Under the pieces are notes generated by a model. It saw nothing but the letters and a program-made list of their open reading frames with translations. It was not told where the DNA came from and ran no database searches. This document shows positions 51,457-60,989 of a DNA stretch of 64,000 nt, in pieces; position 1 is the stretch's first letter; every line of letters starts with the position of its first letter. This DNA is from Microscilla marina ATCC 23134 (GTDB taxonomy: Bacteria; Bacteroidota; Bacteroidia; Cytophagales; Microscillaceae). The stretch is taken from assembly GCF_000169175.1 (NCBI RefSeq), contig NZ_AAWS01000020.1:1-64000 (forward strand), given 5' to 3'. The translations under genes were made by a program, and so were the position numbers.

Positions 51457-52332
51457 ATGAATATTGCCATACATGGAAGAACATTTCGCACAGAAACTAC
51501 GCCTTATGTACAAGGAATGTTTAAAGAATTAAAACAAAGAGGGATTGATGTACAAGTGTCATCAATATTTTATGAGTTTCTGAAAGAGGTAGGTGTTGAT
51601 CCTTTGAGTACTTCTATTTACACCAATAAGGATGATCTTAAAGGTGCAGATTTCTTATTTAGTCTTGGGGGAGACGGCACTCTGCTTGAGTCTGTGACCC
51701 AAGTAGCAGATAAAGAAATACCAATTTTGGGCATCAATACAGGGCGTTTAGGTTTTTTGGCAACTACTGCGCCAGAAGAAATAGGGGCAGCCATCAGTAG
51801 TATATGCAAGGGGTATTACCGTATAGACTCGCGAAGTTTGGTAAGCCTAGAGTCTGACACTGATATTTTTGACGGCTTGAATTTTGGCTTGAATGAGTTG
51901 GCAATTACAAAAAGAGACACTTCGTCAATGATTGTGGTACACACATATATCAATGGTGAATACTTGAACTCTTACTGGGCAGATGGTTTGATCGTTTCAA
52001 CACCCACTGGTTCTACAGGTTATTCTTTAAGTTGTGGTGGACCAGTAGTACTACCCGAATCAAACAACTTTATCATTGCGCCAATTAGCCCACATAACTT
52101 AAACGTAAGGCCTTTGATTATTTCAGATGACAGCATTATATCATTCGAGATAGAAGGCAGAAGTAAAAATTTCTTGGTTTCGTTAGATTCTCGTTCTAAA
52201 GTAATAGATGCATCAGTACAGATAGCAGTGAAAAAAGAGCGATTTAGAACACAGCTGCTAAAAATGAATGAAGATAATTTTTTAAATACATTGCGAAGAA
52301 AACTTAGTTGGGGGTTAGATATTCGTAACTAA
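51457..52332 (+). CDS. nadK: NAD kinase
   Basis: 291 aa. It phosphorylates NAD to NADP. The signature GGDGTLL (residues 71-77, with catalytic Asp73) and the second motif TPTGSTGYSLSCGGP are intact. The N-terminal GRTF loop and overall length agree with bacterial NadK. It is likely a housekeeping gene at the head of the DUF6089-uppS-bamA run; the next gene starts 53 bp later on the same strand. Confidence 0.96.
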   Translation: MNIAIHGRTFRTETTPYVQGMFKELKQRGIDVQVSSIFYEFLKEVGVDPLSTSIYTNKDDLKGADFLFSLGGDGTLLESVTQVADKEIPILGINTGRLGFLATTAPEEIGAAISSICKGYYRIDSRSLVSLESDTDIFDGLNFGLNELAITKRDTSSMIVVHTYINGEYLNSYWADGLIVSTPTGSTGYSLSCGGPVVLPESNNFIIAPISPHNLNVRPLIISDDSIISFEIEGRSKNFLVSLDSRSKVIDASVQIAVKKERFRTQLLKMNEDNFLNTLRRKLSWGLDIRN

Positions 52333-52385
52333 GACTTTGTATGTATGATAATGTTAAATAGGTATTTTTGTAAAAAAAATGTGGT

Positions 52386-53390
52386 ATGAATAAATATAGG
52401 ATACTGCTAATTATCACTTTATTATCATTAGCTGGTTACAACGTAGAAGCACAAAGGTTTAACAGAAGAGTTACCGAAGGTTTTATTACAGTTGGGGCAC
52501 AAGTGGGTACGATCAACTATTTTGGAGATATGAACCCTTTGACCCAATATGTGGCTCCCGAATGGCGTTTTTTGCGTCCAAGTATTGCCATCAATGTACA
52601 ACGAAAACTTAGTAGTAATTTTCATGTACGCCTAGAATTTACTTATGGTCGTTTACGTGGCGACGATTTTATCTCTGCAAGTCCAAACAATGCACGACAC
52701 CGTTATCGCTATATGCGTAATACTCACTTTCGAAACGATATTAAGGAATTATCGCTCGTGGGTGAGTATAATATTATAGGAAGCAGCGGAAAATATTACC
52801 GTCGGGCTAACTTTACTCCTTACATCCTAGGGGGAATTGCTGTATTTCATCATAATCCCAAGGCCAAAACTTCTGATGAGTTTGGGGGCAAATGGGTAGC
52901 TCTTCAGCCACTAGGTACCGAAGGGCAACAGTCAGGTGTAGAAGGTTACGCCAAGCCTTATGCCCGTATTCAACCGGCACTTATTTTTGGTGCAGGGGTA
53001 AAGTGGAAACTCAACGACCGTACTAACCTTTCGTTTGAATTGGCATTTCGTTATTTATTCTTTGATCAGATAGATGATGTAAGTGGCACTTACCCCGATA
53101 TGGGTGACTTACAGAGTGATTTGGTTCGTTCATTATCTAATCGTACACTAGAAACAAACAATGCTGTAACAGGCAGAAGCCGTGAGCCAGACTTGAGTCG
53201 TATTCTAGAGCAAGTAAGCCCTCGAGTTACTTACGTAGGTAGTGATGGCAACCCTTACAATACGATTGCTGGCTTTGGAAGCAAAGGCGATAAAAGAGGG
53301 GAAGCTGGAAACAATGATATTTATCTTGTAGCTGGTATCAGACTATCCTATATCATTAATGTGGGTTTGAAGTGTCCTCAAATTAGATAA
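52386..53390 (+). CDS. DUF6089-type outer-membrane beta-barrel protein (copy 1)
   Basis: 334 aa with a signal peptide (1-22, ending YNVEAQ). The body begins FITVGAQVGTINYFGDMNP and alternates strand-forming segments as in small outer-membrane barrels (LSFELAFRYLFFD, YLVAGIRLSYIINVGLKCP). It matches the Bacteroidota DUF6089 family. The function is unknown; a structural or transport porin is likely. It is placed between nadK and the second DUF6089 gene, as is usual for this family. Confidence 0.83.
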   Translation: MNKYRILLIITLLSLAGYNVEAQRFNRRVTEGFITVGAQVGTINYFGDMNPLTQYVAPEWRFLRPSIAINVQRKLSSNFHVRLEFTYGRLRGDDFISASPNNARHRYRYMRNTHFRNDIKELSLVGEYNIIGSSGKYYRRANFTPYILGGIAVFHHNPKAKTSDEFGGKWVALQPLGTEGQQSGVEGYAKPYARIQPALIFGAGVKWKLNDRTNLSFELAFRYLFFDQIDDVSGTYPDMGDLQSDLVRSLSNRTLETNNAVTGRSREPDLSRILEQVSPRVTYVGSDGNPYNTIAGFGSKGDKRGEAGNNDIYLVAGIRLSYIINVGLKCPQIR

Positions 53391-53428
53391 TCAATCAAAT
53401 ACTTATACATTTTAGAAAATTGTGTAGA

Positions 53429-54163
53429 ATGAAATCTCTCAAATATATATTCATAGCTATTTTAGCCTCTGTATTGGTTTACTCTCCTGCAAAAGCACAA
53501 ATACATGAGGTAGGGATAATGGCTGGACTTGCCAGCTACAAAGGTGAAATGTCCCAATATTTTCCTAACTTACATCAGATAGATAATATTGCAAATCGTA
53601 TAGCGGTTGGCGCTTTTTATCGTGGAAACTTTAGCCGATCTATTAGTATCAGGGGAAACTTTACTTACGGAAAAGTTGATGGTACCGATGCTAATGGTAC
53701 TGATTTTATATCTCAACAGCGGGGACATTTCTTTCAGACCGACTTGCTGGAGCTATCTGCACAGATAGAATATAACTTTAGAGATTTTAGACGCAACCTC
53801 AAGTTTCCTGAAACCTGGACTCCTTATCTTTTTGTTGGTGTGGGTGGTATGAAAATGTCTCCCCGATATAATCTTCTACCTACTTATGACTTATACTCTA
53901 TCACTATCCCAATAGGTATAGGCATGAAGTTTATGTTGAATGATAAACTCAACCTGGGGATGGAGTTTGGCGCCCGTAAAACTTTTACTGATTTTATTGA
54001 TGATATTGGAGTAAATGTAGATCAAGCTGGTACTCCACGCAACCCCCTTTACTTTACTGGCAATACTGCCGATAATGATATGTACTTCTTTACTGGTTTT
54101 ACGCTTAGCTATGTAATGCCAATTCCCAAAAGACTTTGCCCTATAAAAATTAAAACTTTTTAA
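53429..54163 (+). CDS. DUF6089-type outer-membrane beta-barrel protein (copy 2)
   Basis: 244 aa from the ATG at 53429 (MKSLKYIFIAILASVLVYSP); a TTG three codons upstream is in frame but unlikely. It has a signal peptide (1-23, ending AKAQ). The family pattern EVGIMAGLASYKGEMSQYF opens the mature barrel, and FTGFTLSYVMPIPKRLCPIK closes it. It is the shorter partner of the preceding gene, with a similar fold and presumably an interacting role (inference). Confidence 0.83.
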   Translation: MKSLKYIFIAILASVLVYSPAKAQIHEVGIMAGLASYKGEMSQYFPNLHQIDNIANRIAVGAFYRGNFSRSISIRGNFTYGKVDGTDANGTDFISQQRGHFFQTDLLELSAQIEYNFRDFRRNLKFPETWTPYLFVGVGGMKMSPRYNLLPTYDLYSITIPIGIGMKFMLNDKLNLGMEFGARKTFTDFIDDIGVNVDQAGTPRNPLYFTGNTADNDMYFFTGFTLSYVMPIPKRLCPIKIKTF

Positions 54164-54317
54164 TATCTCCCTCCTTAAAAACACAAATAAAGAATAAGAC
54201 TATAATTATTCTTTATAAGAATTTAAATAACCAATCCATTTTTATAACTTGCGTCTCGATTAATAAATGGTGTCAATTTGCTATAAATTGACACTATTTT
54301 AAAGCTTTCCGCTTTGA

Positions 54318-55064
54318 ATGAAAGATAATATAAATTCTGAAAATTTACCACAGCACATTGCTGTTATTATGGACGGCAACGGTAGATGGGCAAAGAAAAA
54401 AGGTGCTCGTCGTGTTTTTGGACACAAAAACGCTGTAAAAGCTGTAAGAGATGTTACAGAGGCATCAGCAGAGTTAGGCATCAAATACCTGACATTATAT
54501 GCTTTTTCGACAGAAAACTGGTCTCGCCCTAAAGCCGAAGTTGAAGCCTTGATGAAGCTTTTGGTCTCTACTATACGTAAGGAGGTCAAGACGCTTGTCA
54601 AAAACAATGTAAAACTGCAATCTATTGGCAATAGAGATGATCTACCTAAGGGTTGTCAGCGTGAGTTGGCAGAAGCTATAGAGCTTACCAAAGATCATAC
54701 AGGACTTACATTGACATTGGCTTTGAGTTATAGCGGACGCTGGGACATTGTGAATGCAGTGAAGGACATCGCACATGATGTGAAAAATGGTAAAGTTGAT
54801 CCTCATGATATTAACACAAACCTCTTTTCTAAATACCTCAGCACCGATAAAATGCCTGACCCTGAGCTAATGATCAGGACAAGTGGCGAAATGAGGGTAA
54901 GTAATTTTTTGCTCTGGCAATTGGCTTACTCCGAAATTTACATATCACCTATTCTATGGCCGGATTTCAGGCGCGAACACTTGTATGAAGCAATTATAGA
55001 TTACCAAAAACGAGAAAGACGATTTGGTAAGACTAGTGAACAAGTGAATTTATTAAATGATTAA
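54318..55064 (+). CDS. uppS: Undecaprenyl diphosphate synthase
   Basis: 248 aa. It builds the C55 lipid carrier for peptidoglycan and other envelope polymers by adding isopentenyl units in cis. HIAVIMDGNGRWAKKKGA contains catalytic Asp19 and the substrate-binding NGRW; LTLYAFSTENWSRP and DPELMIRTSGEMRVSNFLLWQ-type motifs (read here as parts) complete the active site. It is separated from bamA by only 3 bp, so it is co-transcribed with the outer-membrane assembly genes. Confidence 0.97.
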   Translation: MKDNINSENLPQHIAVIMDGNGRWAKKKGARRVFGHKNAVKAVRDVTEASAELGIKYLTLYAFSTENWSRPKAEVEALMKLLVSTIRKEVKTLVKNNVKLQSIGNRDDLPKGCQRELAEAIELTKDHTGLTLTLALSYSGRWDIVNAVKDIAHDVKNGKVDPHDINTNLFSKYLSTDKMPDPELMIRTSGEMRVSNFLLWQLAYSEIYISPILWPDFRREHLYEAIIDYQKRERRFGKTSEQVNLLND

Positions 55065-55067
55065 TTG

Positions 55068-57575
55068 ATGAAAAAGCAAGTTAAATTGCCCCGTTTTCGG
55101 GGATTTTCAGTTTTAGGACTAATACTATGCTCATTAGTAATTTCTATTACACAAACCCAGGCACAAGTAGTAGATATAGACTACAGAACTCCAAAACAAT
55201 ATATCATAGGTGGTGTTACCGTTACAGGAGCCAAATACTTATCCCCCAATGTGTTAATCTCCATTTCTGGTTTAAAAACAGGTGACAAGATTTTGATTCC
55301 TGGACCTAAAGTAAGTAGCGCTATAAAACGCTTATGGAAGCAAGGGATTTTGGGAGATGTAAAGTTGTCAATTGCGAAAGTTGAAGGAGATAAAGTCTTT
55401 TTCAATATTCAGGTAAAAGAAAGACCCCGACTGACAAGGGTGCAGTATGAGAATTTTACCCGAGGGCAAAGAGATAAAGTAGGAGAAAATATTAAGCTTG
55501 GGCGAATTTTGACAAGTTCCAAGAAAAAGAATATCAAACAAAGAACAAAAGAATACTTTATAGGTAAAGGATTTTTGGATGCTGAAGTCTTTTTAGAAGA
55601 AATTCCTGATAAATTGGTAGCAAACGGTGTAATTCTGAAAATCAAAGTTGTAAAGAAAAGCAAGGTCAAGGTTCGTCGTATTAACTTTACAGGAAACAAG
55701 GTTTTTTCAGATAAAAAACTAAGGCGAAAGTTAAAAGCTACTAAGCAAAAAAAGTGGTATAGAATATTCAAAAGATCAAAGTATGTACAAAGCAACTTTG
55801 AAGAAGATAAAGCCAAGCTGATTGCTTATTATAATAGACAGGGGTTTAGAGATGCCCGAATTATAGAAGATAAAGTAAGTAGAGGCAAAGATGGCCTAGT
55901 ATACATTGATATAAAAATAGAAGAAGGACGTCGTTACTATTTTAGAAGTATTACCTGGCAAGGTAACTACTTGTATAGTGATGAACAACTTGGAAAAGTT
56001 TTAGGCATTAATAAAGGAGATGTCTATAACCTGGAAGACTTAAATAAACGCTTGAATTTTAGCCAAACCAGTTTAGACATTACCTCTCTATATATGGATG
56101 ATGGCTACTTGTTTTTTAGAGTAACCCCTGTGGAGGTATCTATAGAAGGAGACTCTATTGATGTAGCAATGCAAATTTATGAAGGACCTCAAGCCACTAT
56201 TAATAAGGTAATACTTAAAGGAAATACCAAAACAAGTGACCACGTAGTAATACGCGAAGTGAGAACTACCCCCGGTCAAAAGTTTAGCCGACGTAACATC
56301 ATTCGTACCCAACGAGAGATCATTGGTTTACAGTATTTTAACCCCGAAAACCTAGACATTAAGCCTGTTCCACATCCTGAAAATGGAAATGTAGACATTG
56401 AGTACACAGTAGAAGAAAAGCCCAGTGACCAAATAGAGTTATCTGGTGGTTGGGGTGGAGGCTTTGGTTTCATTGGTACCCTAGGGCTTGTTTTTAACAA
56501 CTTTTCAGTGCGTAAAATGGGGCGCTTAAGCAACTGGCGACCTTTGCCTTCTGGCGATGGACAACGCCTTGCCTTGAGAATGCAGGCGAATGGTACAAGG
56601 TTTCAGACTTATTCTTTGACCTTTACTGAGCCGTGGTTAGGTGGACGTAAACCCAATTCATTTACCGTATCTCTTAGTCATTCTATTCAGCGTAATATTC
56701 AGTTTGATCAGGTGCTTGGTTCTTTACAAGTTTCAAGTGTGACCTTGAGTTTAGGTAGAAGGTTGAAATGGCCAGATAACTATTTTACAGTGATCAACTC
56801 TCTTGGTTATCAGGTGTACAACAATGATAATTTTAGTGCTTTTACATCTGCGGGCATTTCTCAAAGTTTTACATTTAATACTGTAATCTCACGAAATAGC
56901 ATTGATAACCCTACTTATTCACGTAACGGGTCTAGCTTGTCTCTGAGTATCAATTTAACCCCTCCCTACTCTTTGTTTAACAACAAGGATTACACAACAT
57001 TATCTGACCAGGAAAAGTTTGCATTGATAGAATACCATAAATGGATGTTCGATGCATCATTCTTTACTCCAATAGTGGGCGATTTGGTTTTCCATACTCG
57101 TGCACACTTTGGTTTCTTAGGTTTGTATAATGCTGATGTTGGGTATGGACCTTTCGAAAGATTTATATTAGGAGGTGATGGTTTATCAGGGCAAAACTTT
57201 CTTTTAGGCAACGATATTATTGGTTTACGAGGATATAATAATAACAGTATACAGCCAGTGCGCCTGACAGACGGAAGGCAGGAAGCAGGTATTGCTTTTA
57301 ATAAATTTGTGATGGAGCTACGTTATCCTATTTCACTGAATCCTTCAGCAACCATCTTTATCTTAGGTTTTCTTGAAGGTGGAAATAACTGGGGTAGCTA
57401 TGCTAACTTTAATCCTTTCGATATTTACAGGTCTGCTGGTATTGGAGCACGTATCTTTATGCCTGCTTTCGGTATGCTTGGCTTAGACTGGGGATATGGA
57501 TTTGATGAGGTTAGGGGGGCTCCTGGAGCAAACAAAGGACAGTTTCACTTTACGATTGGACAAATCTTACGATAG
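55068..57575 (+). CDS. bamA: Outer membrane assembly factor BamA (Omp85)
   Basis: 835 aa from the ATG at 55068; an in-frame TTG one codon before is unlikely. After a signal peptide (about 1-33, ending TQAQ) come five POTRA domains (about 45-430; repeating strands such as KVRRINFTGNKVFSDKKLRRKL) and a 16-stranded Omp85 barrel (about 450-835). GLRGYNNN is the conserved lid-loop RGY motif. It folds and inserts beta-barrel proteins into the outer membrane with help from the Skp chaperones encoded next. Confidence 0.96.
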   Translation: MKKQVKLPRFRGFSVLGLILCSLVISITQTQAQVVDIDYRTPKQYIIGGVTVTGAKYLSPNVLISISGLKTGDKILIPGPKVSSAIKRLWKQGILGDVKLSIAKVEGDKVFFNIQVKERPRLTRVQYENFTRGQRDKVGENIKLGRILTSSKKKNIKQRTKEYFIGKGFLDAEVFLEEIPDKLVANGVILKIKVVKKSKVKVRRINFTGNKVFSDKKLRRKLKATKQKKWYRIFKRSKYVQSNFEEDKAKLIAYYNRQGFRDARIIEDKVSRGKDGLVYIDIKIEEGRRYYFRSITWQGNYLYSDEQLGKVLGINKGDVYNLEDLNKRLNFSQTSLDITSLYMDDGYLFFRVTPVEVSIEGDSIDVAMQIYEGPQATINKVILKGNTKTSDHVVIREVRTTPGQKFSRRNIIRTQREIIGLQYFNPENLDIKPVPHPENGNVDIEYTVEEKPSDQIELSGGWGGGFGFIGTLGLVFNNFSVRKMGRLSNWRPLPSGDGQRLALRMQANGTRFQTYSLTFTEPWLGGRKPNSFTVSLSHSIQRNIQFDQVLGSLQVSSVTLSLGRRLKWPDNYFTVINSLGYQVYNNDNFSAFTSAGISQSFTFNTVISRNSIDNPTYSRNGSSLSLSINLTPPYSLFNNKDYTTLSDQEKFALIEYHKWMFDASFFTPIVGDLVFHTRAHFGFLGLYNADVGYGPFERFILGGDGLSGQNFLLGNDIIGLRGYNNNSIQPVRLTDGRQEAGIAFNKFVMELRYPISLNPSATIFILGFLEGGNNWGSYANFNPFDIYRSAGIGARIFMPAFGMLGLDWGYGFDEVRGAPGANKGQFHFTIGQILR

Positions 57576-57603
57576 AAATTTTGTCACATAAAAATCGGAA
57601 ACT

Positions 57604-58128
57604 ATGTTAAAAAGTGTATTTTTTTCTCTTGCGTGTATACTTGTGAGCGCTACCTATGCAAGTGCTCAGAAGTTTGGCTTTATTGATTCTAATTTTATTC
57701 TACAACAAATGGAATCATATAAAAAAGCAAAGGCTGAAATTGACAAAGCTGCAACGAACTGGCAGCAACAAGTAGAGGCTAAGCTAAAAGCTGTAGAACG
57801 AATGCGTGCCAAGTATATTCAAGAAGAGATTCTGCTGACTGCAGAAATGAAGGATGAACGTCAGAAAGAAATTGCCAAGAAAGAACAAGAAGCCAGAGAA
57901 TATCAAAAAAAGGTTTTTGGTTATGAGGGCTTATTGTTTCAGCGCAGGCAAGAGCTGATTAAACCTGCTCAAGAAGAATTGCAAAAAGCTGTCAAACGTG
58001 TGGCTAGGCGTTATAAAATCCAAGTGGTGTTTGATAAATCCAGTGATTTAATAATGATTTATGCCAGCCCAACCCATGATTATACAGAAAGGGTTTTGGT
58101 ACAGTTAGGACTTGCCGAGGAGGATTAG
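57604..58128 (+). CDS. Skp/OmpH periplasmic chaperone (paralogue 1)
   Basis: 174 aa: signal peptide (1-21, ending ASAQ), a first strand KFGFIDSNFILQQME, a long coiled coil (about 40-130), and the closing helix and strand. It is the classic tentacled trimer that holds unfolded outer-membrane proteins. It follows bamA by 28 bp and is the most divergent of the four copies, with an extended acidic end ending AEED. Confidence 0.9.
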   Translation: MLKSVFFSLACILVSATYASAQKFGFIDSNFILQQMESYKKAKAEIDKAATNWQQQVEAKLKAVERMRAKYIQEEILLTAEMKDERQKEIAKKEQEAREYQKKVFGYEGLLFQRRQELIKPAQEELQKAVKRVARRYKIQVVFDKSSDLIMIYASPTHDYTERVLVQLGLAEED

Positions 58129-58311
58129 TCAGTTGAAATAAAATGAATAGGTGGCCGTTTTAATGGGGGAGTAATAAATAGCTTATATTTATTATACCAC
58201 CCATTATTATAATTCTATCAATTAGATTGTGAAACAACAGTTATTCTAGTAAAATTGCATCATCTTTCTAGGTAGATTATTTAAAACAACTCTTGAATTA
58301 AACTTTGAATA

Positions 58312-58866
58312 ATGGATACAAAAAAAGTTTTTGGTTTAAAAGCACTATTATTAGGTGTGATCTTATTAGGGAGCTTTGGGCAAGTGATGGCTCAGGCACC
58401 TGCCAAAATAGGGTATTTTGATACGGGATATGTGTTTAGCAACTTACCTGAATATAAGAAAATCCAAAGTGCGTTGGATATATACAAAAAGCAATTGACG
58501 GCAGAGGCTAATAAAAAGCAAAAAGAAATGCAAAGTAAAATTGCCGAATACCAGAAATTGGCAAGTGCCAAACCTGCTACACCAGTGGCTATACTTCAGA
58601 CACGTCAACAAGAGATTACCAAACTTGACCAGGAGTTACGTCAGTTTCAGCAAGCTGCCCGACAGCAGTCTTTACAGAAGGAAAATGCGTTAATTAACCC
58701 TGTTACCAAGAAAGTACAAACATCTATTGACAAGGTAGCCAAGGCTAATAACTTTGCTATCATAATTAAAAAAGAAGCTTTGCTATACGAAGTGCCTGGT
58801 GATAATATCTCAGACTTGGTATTGAAAGATTTGGGGGTAACGGTTACGAAGAAAGGCAATAAATAA
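58312..58866 (+). CDS. Skp/OmpH periplasmic chaperone (paralogue 2)
   Basis: 184 aa: signal peptide (about 1-27, ending VMAQA), KIGYFDTGYVFSNLPEYKK as the first strand and helix, and a Gln/Lys-rich coiled coil (about 50-130). It is closely related to the next two genes. A 183-bp gap separates it from paralogue 1, enough for its own promoter, though none was identified. Confidence 0.9.
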   Translation: MDTKKVFGLKALLLGVILLGSFGQVMAQAPAKIGYFDTGYVFSNLPEYKKIQSALDIYKKQLTAEANKKQKEMQSKIAEYQKLASAKPATPVAILQTRQQEITKLDQELRQFQQAARQQSLQKENALINPVTKKVQTSIDKVAKANNFAIIIKKEALLYEVPGDNISDLVLKDLGVTVTKKGNK

Positions 58867-58872
58867 GGCATC

Positions 58873-59421
58873 ATGAAAAAAACTACTTATATATTATTAC
58901 TTATCCTGTTGGTAAGTTTTACGTCGAATGTATTGGCTCAAACGTCGCCTAAAGTACGTTTTATAGACTTACAGTATGTGGCACAGCAACTTCCTGCTTT
59001 TAAGAAAGCACAAAAAGATTTGTCTGCCCTTAGAAAACAGTTGGAGTCAGAACTACTGAAAAAGCAAGGGGAGTTGAAAAAGAAGTTTGGCGCCTATGAA
59101 AAAGAAGCGCCTACTATGAGTGATTTGATTAGGGCAAGTCGTGAGCAGGAATTGAAAAGATTGCAAGATGAACTTGTAAAGTTTGATCGTACTGCCCGCC
59201 AACAAACGATGGTAAAAGAACAACAATTACTATCGCCTATTTACAAGAGCATCAGTAAGAATGTAGAAACTTATTCTGCTGAAAAGCAAATAGACTTTGT
59301 GTTGAGAAAAGACCAATTGGTATATGATACCAAAGCGTTTAATATATCTGACGATATACTAAGAAAAATGGGTATTACGCCTAAAAAGATTACTCCTAAA
59401 GGCTCAAATAATAAAAAATAA
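58873..59421 (+). CDS. Skp/OmpH periplasmic chaperone (paralogue 3)
   Basis: 182 aa: signal peptide (1-22, ending NVLAQ), VRFIDLQYVAQQLPAFKK, a coiled coil (about 45-125) and the C-terminal Skp core (IDFVLRKDQLVY). It follows paralogue 2 by 6 bp, so it is co-transcribed. Confidence 0.9.
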   Translation: MKKTTYILLLILLVSFTSNVLAQTSPKVRFIDLQYVAQQLPAFKKAQKDLSALRKQLESELLKKQGELKKKFGAYEKEAPTMSDLIRASREQELKRLQDELVKFDRTARQQTMVKEQQLLSPIYKSISKNVETYSAEKQIDFVLRKDQLVYDTKAFNISDDILRKMGITPKKITPKGSNNKK

Positions 59422-59434
59422 GGATATTTGAATT

Positions 59435-59944
59435 ATGAAAAGAATTTGGACTTTAATGTTGGGGCTATGTATGCTTACTTTGGGTACCGCACAGGCACAA
59501 CAGTATAAAATAGGTTATTTTGATACTCAGTACGTGTTGCCTAAAATGACAGAGTATAAAAGAGCACAAACTGAGATGCAAACCTATACCAAGAAACTAG
59601 AAGATGAGTTTAAAAGAAAGCAGCAAATGTTTCAAAAACAAGTGCAGGCTTTTAGACAACAGGAAGCTAAAATGTCGGCTGCAGCCCGTAAAGCCAAAGG
59701 TGAGCAATTATCAAAACAACAAATGGAGTTACAACGGTTTCAGCAAACCGCCCAAACAAGGATAGATAAGAAAAGAGGCAATTTGTTGAATCCTATCTAC
59801 AAAAAAGTAGAGGCAGCATTGGCAGTGGTAGCAAAAGAGGGTAAATATAACTTTATCATTCGAAAAGAAACTGCCTTGTTTTCAAACAAGAAATATGATA
59901 TTTCTGATGTTGTTCTAAAAAAACTAGGTATTAAGACTAATTAA
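59435..59944 (+). CDS. Skp/OmpH periplasmic chaperone (paralogue 4)
   Basis: 169 aa: signal peptide (1-21, ending AQAQ), YKIGYFDTQYVLPKMTEYKR, a long coiled coil and the C-terminal core (YNFIIRKETALF). It lies 13 bp after paralogue 3 and is closed by a strong terminator at 59967. It ends the bamA-Skp series. Confidence 0.9.
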   Translation: MKRIWTLMLGLCMLTLGTAQAQQYKIGYFDTQYVLPKMTEYKRAQTEMQTYTKKLEDEFKRKQQMFQKQVQAFRQQEAKMSAAARKAKGEQLSKQQMELQRFQQTAQTRIDKKRGNLLNPIYKKVEAALAVVAKEGKYNFIIRKETALFSNKKYDISDVVLKKLGIKTN

Positions 59945-59966
59945 TACTTTAAAATTGTTAGTTTCT

Positions 59967-60001
59967 AAACCTGTTTGATCAACGATCAAACAGGTTTTTT
60001 T
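59967..60001 (+). terminator. Terminator of the bamA-Skp cluster
   Basis: 14-bp perfect stem (59967-59980 with 59984-59997), 3-base loop, then T. Confidence 0.92.
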
Positions 60002-60027
60002 ATGTGTATTTGAAACAAGAATAAATT

Positions 60028-60921
60028 ATGAGACCTCCTTATTTACAACCGGGGCAAAAAGTAGCCATTGTGGCGCCAGCTAGAAGTATTAATGAGGCTG
60101 AAATTAAGATGGCAGTATCTATTTTTGAGGGTTGGGGTTTGCAAGTAGTGTTAGGCAAAAACTTATTTAATACCCACTATCAGTTTGCAGGTACAGACGA
60201 AGAGCGGGCAGGAGACTTTCAGCAAATGTTAGATGAACCCGAGATTAGAGCCATTATATGCGCAAGAGGGGGGTATGGAACTACCAGGATTGTAGATCAA
60301 TTAGATTTTACCAAGTTCTTAAAGTACCCAAAATGGATTGTGGGGTTTAGTGATGTAACCGTGTTGCACTGTCATTTGCATAACCTAAGGGTAGAAACTA
60401 TTCATGGCGTTATGCCTTTACTTTTTCCTAAACAGACAGAAGTATCTATAGAGAGCTTGAAACAGGCCTTGTTTGGGCAACCTCTTAAAATTAGTTCGGT
60501 ATTGAGTGTGATGAATAAGCTGGGCAATGCAGAAGGAGTTGTTGTAGGCGGAAACCTCACGTTGTTTGCAAACGCTATAGGTACCCCTTCGGAAATAAAT
60601 ACAGATGGGAAAATATTATTTCTTGAGGAGGTAAACGAGTACTTATACCATATAGACCGAATGATGGTGCAGCTTAAACGTGCCAAAAAACTGGATAACC
60701 TGGCAGGATTAATTATAGGACATTTCTCTGGGGTAAAGGACAATGATGCGTTTTTTGGCCAAACAGTATATGAGATTATAAACGACTTGACGAGAGACTT
60801 AAGGTATCCGGTGTGTTACAATTTTCCGGTGGGGCACGAAAAGCATAACATGACAGTAATTTGTAATAGGCTGGCACGCTTGCAAGTAACAGAGAAACGG
60901 GTAGAAATGCAGTTTCAATAA
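60028..60921 (+). CDS. LD-carboxypeptidase (peptidase family S66)
   Basis: 297 aa without a signal peptide. It removes the terminal D-alanine from tetrapeptides during peptidoglycan recycling in the cytosol. AIVAPARSI opens the fold; ICARGGYGTTRI and the catalytic serine region VGFSDVTVLHCHLH (Ser108) are present, with the Glu and His of the triad in LFLEEVNEYLYHIDRM and FPVGHEKHNMTV. It lies between two strong terminators, so it is a single gene. Confidence 0.93.
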   Translation: MRPPYLQPGQKVAIVAPARSINEAEIKMAVSIFEGWGLQVVLGKNLFNTHYQFAGTDEERAGDFQQMLDEPEIRAIICARGGYGTTRIVDQLDFTKFLKYPKWIVGFSDVTVLHCHLHNLRVETIHGVMPLLFPKQTEVSIESLKQALFGQPLKISSVLSVMNKLGNAEGVVVGGNLTLFANAIGTPSEINTDGKILFLEEVNEYLYHIDRMMVQLKRAKKLDNLAGLIIGHFSGVKDNDAFFGQTVYEIINDLTRDLRYPVCYNFPVGHEKHNMTVICNRLARLQVTEKRVEMQFQ

Positions 60922-60923
60922 AA

Positions 60924-60960
60924 AAGGGTTACTCTTGATAAGAGCAACCCTTATATATTT
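60924..60960. terminator. Bidirectional terminator between S66 and ahcY genes
   Basis: AAGGGTT/AACCCTT outer stem with inner CTCT/AGAG; T-rich on both exits. The two genes converge here. Confidence 0.75.
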
Positions 60961-60989
60961 TTCTGATAGAGTCTATACTCTATTTTGTC

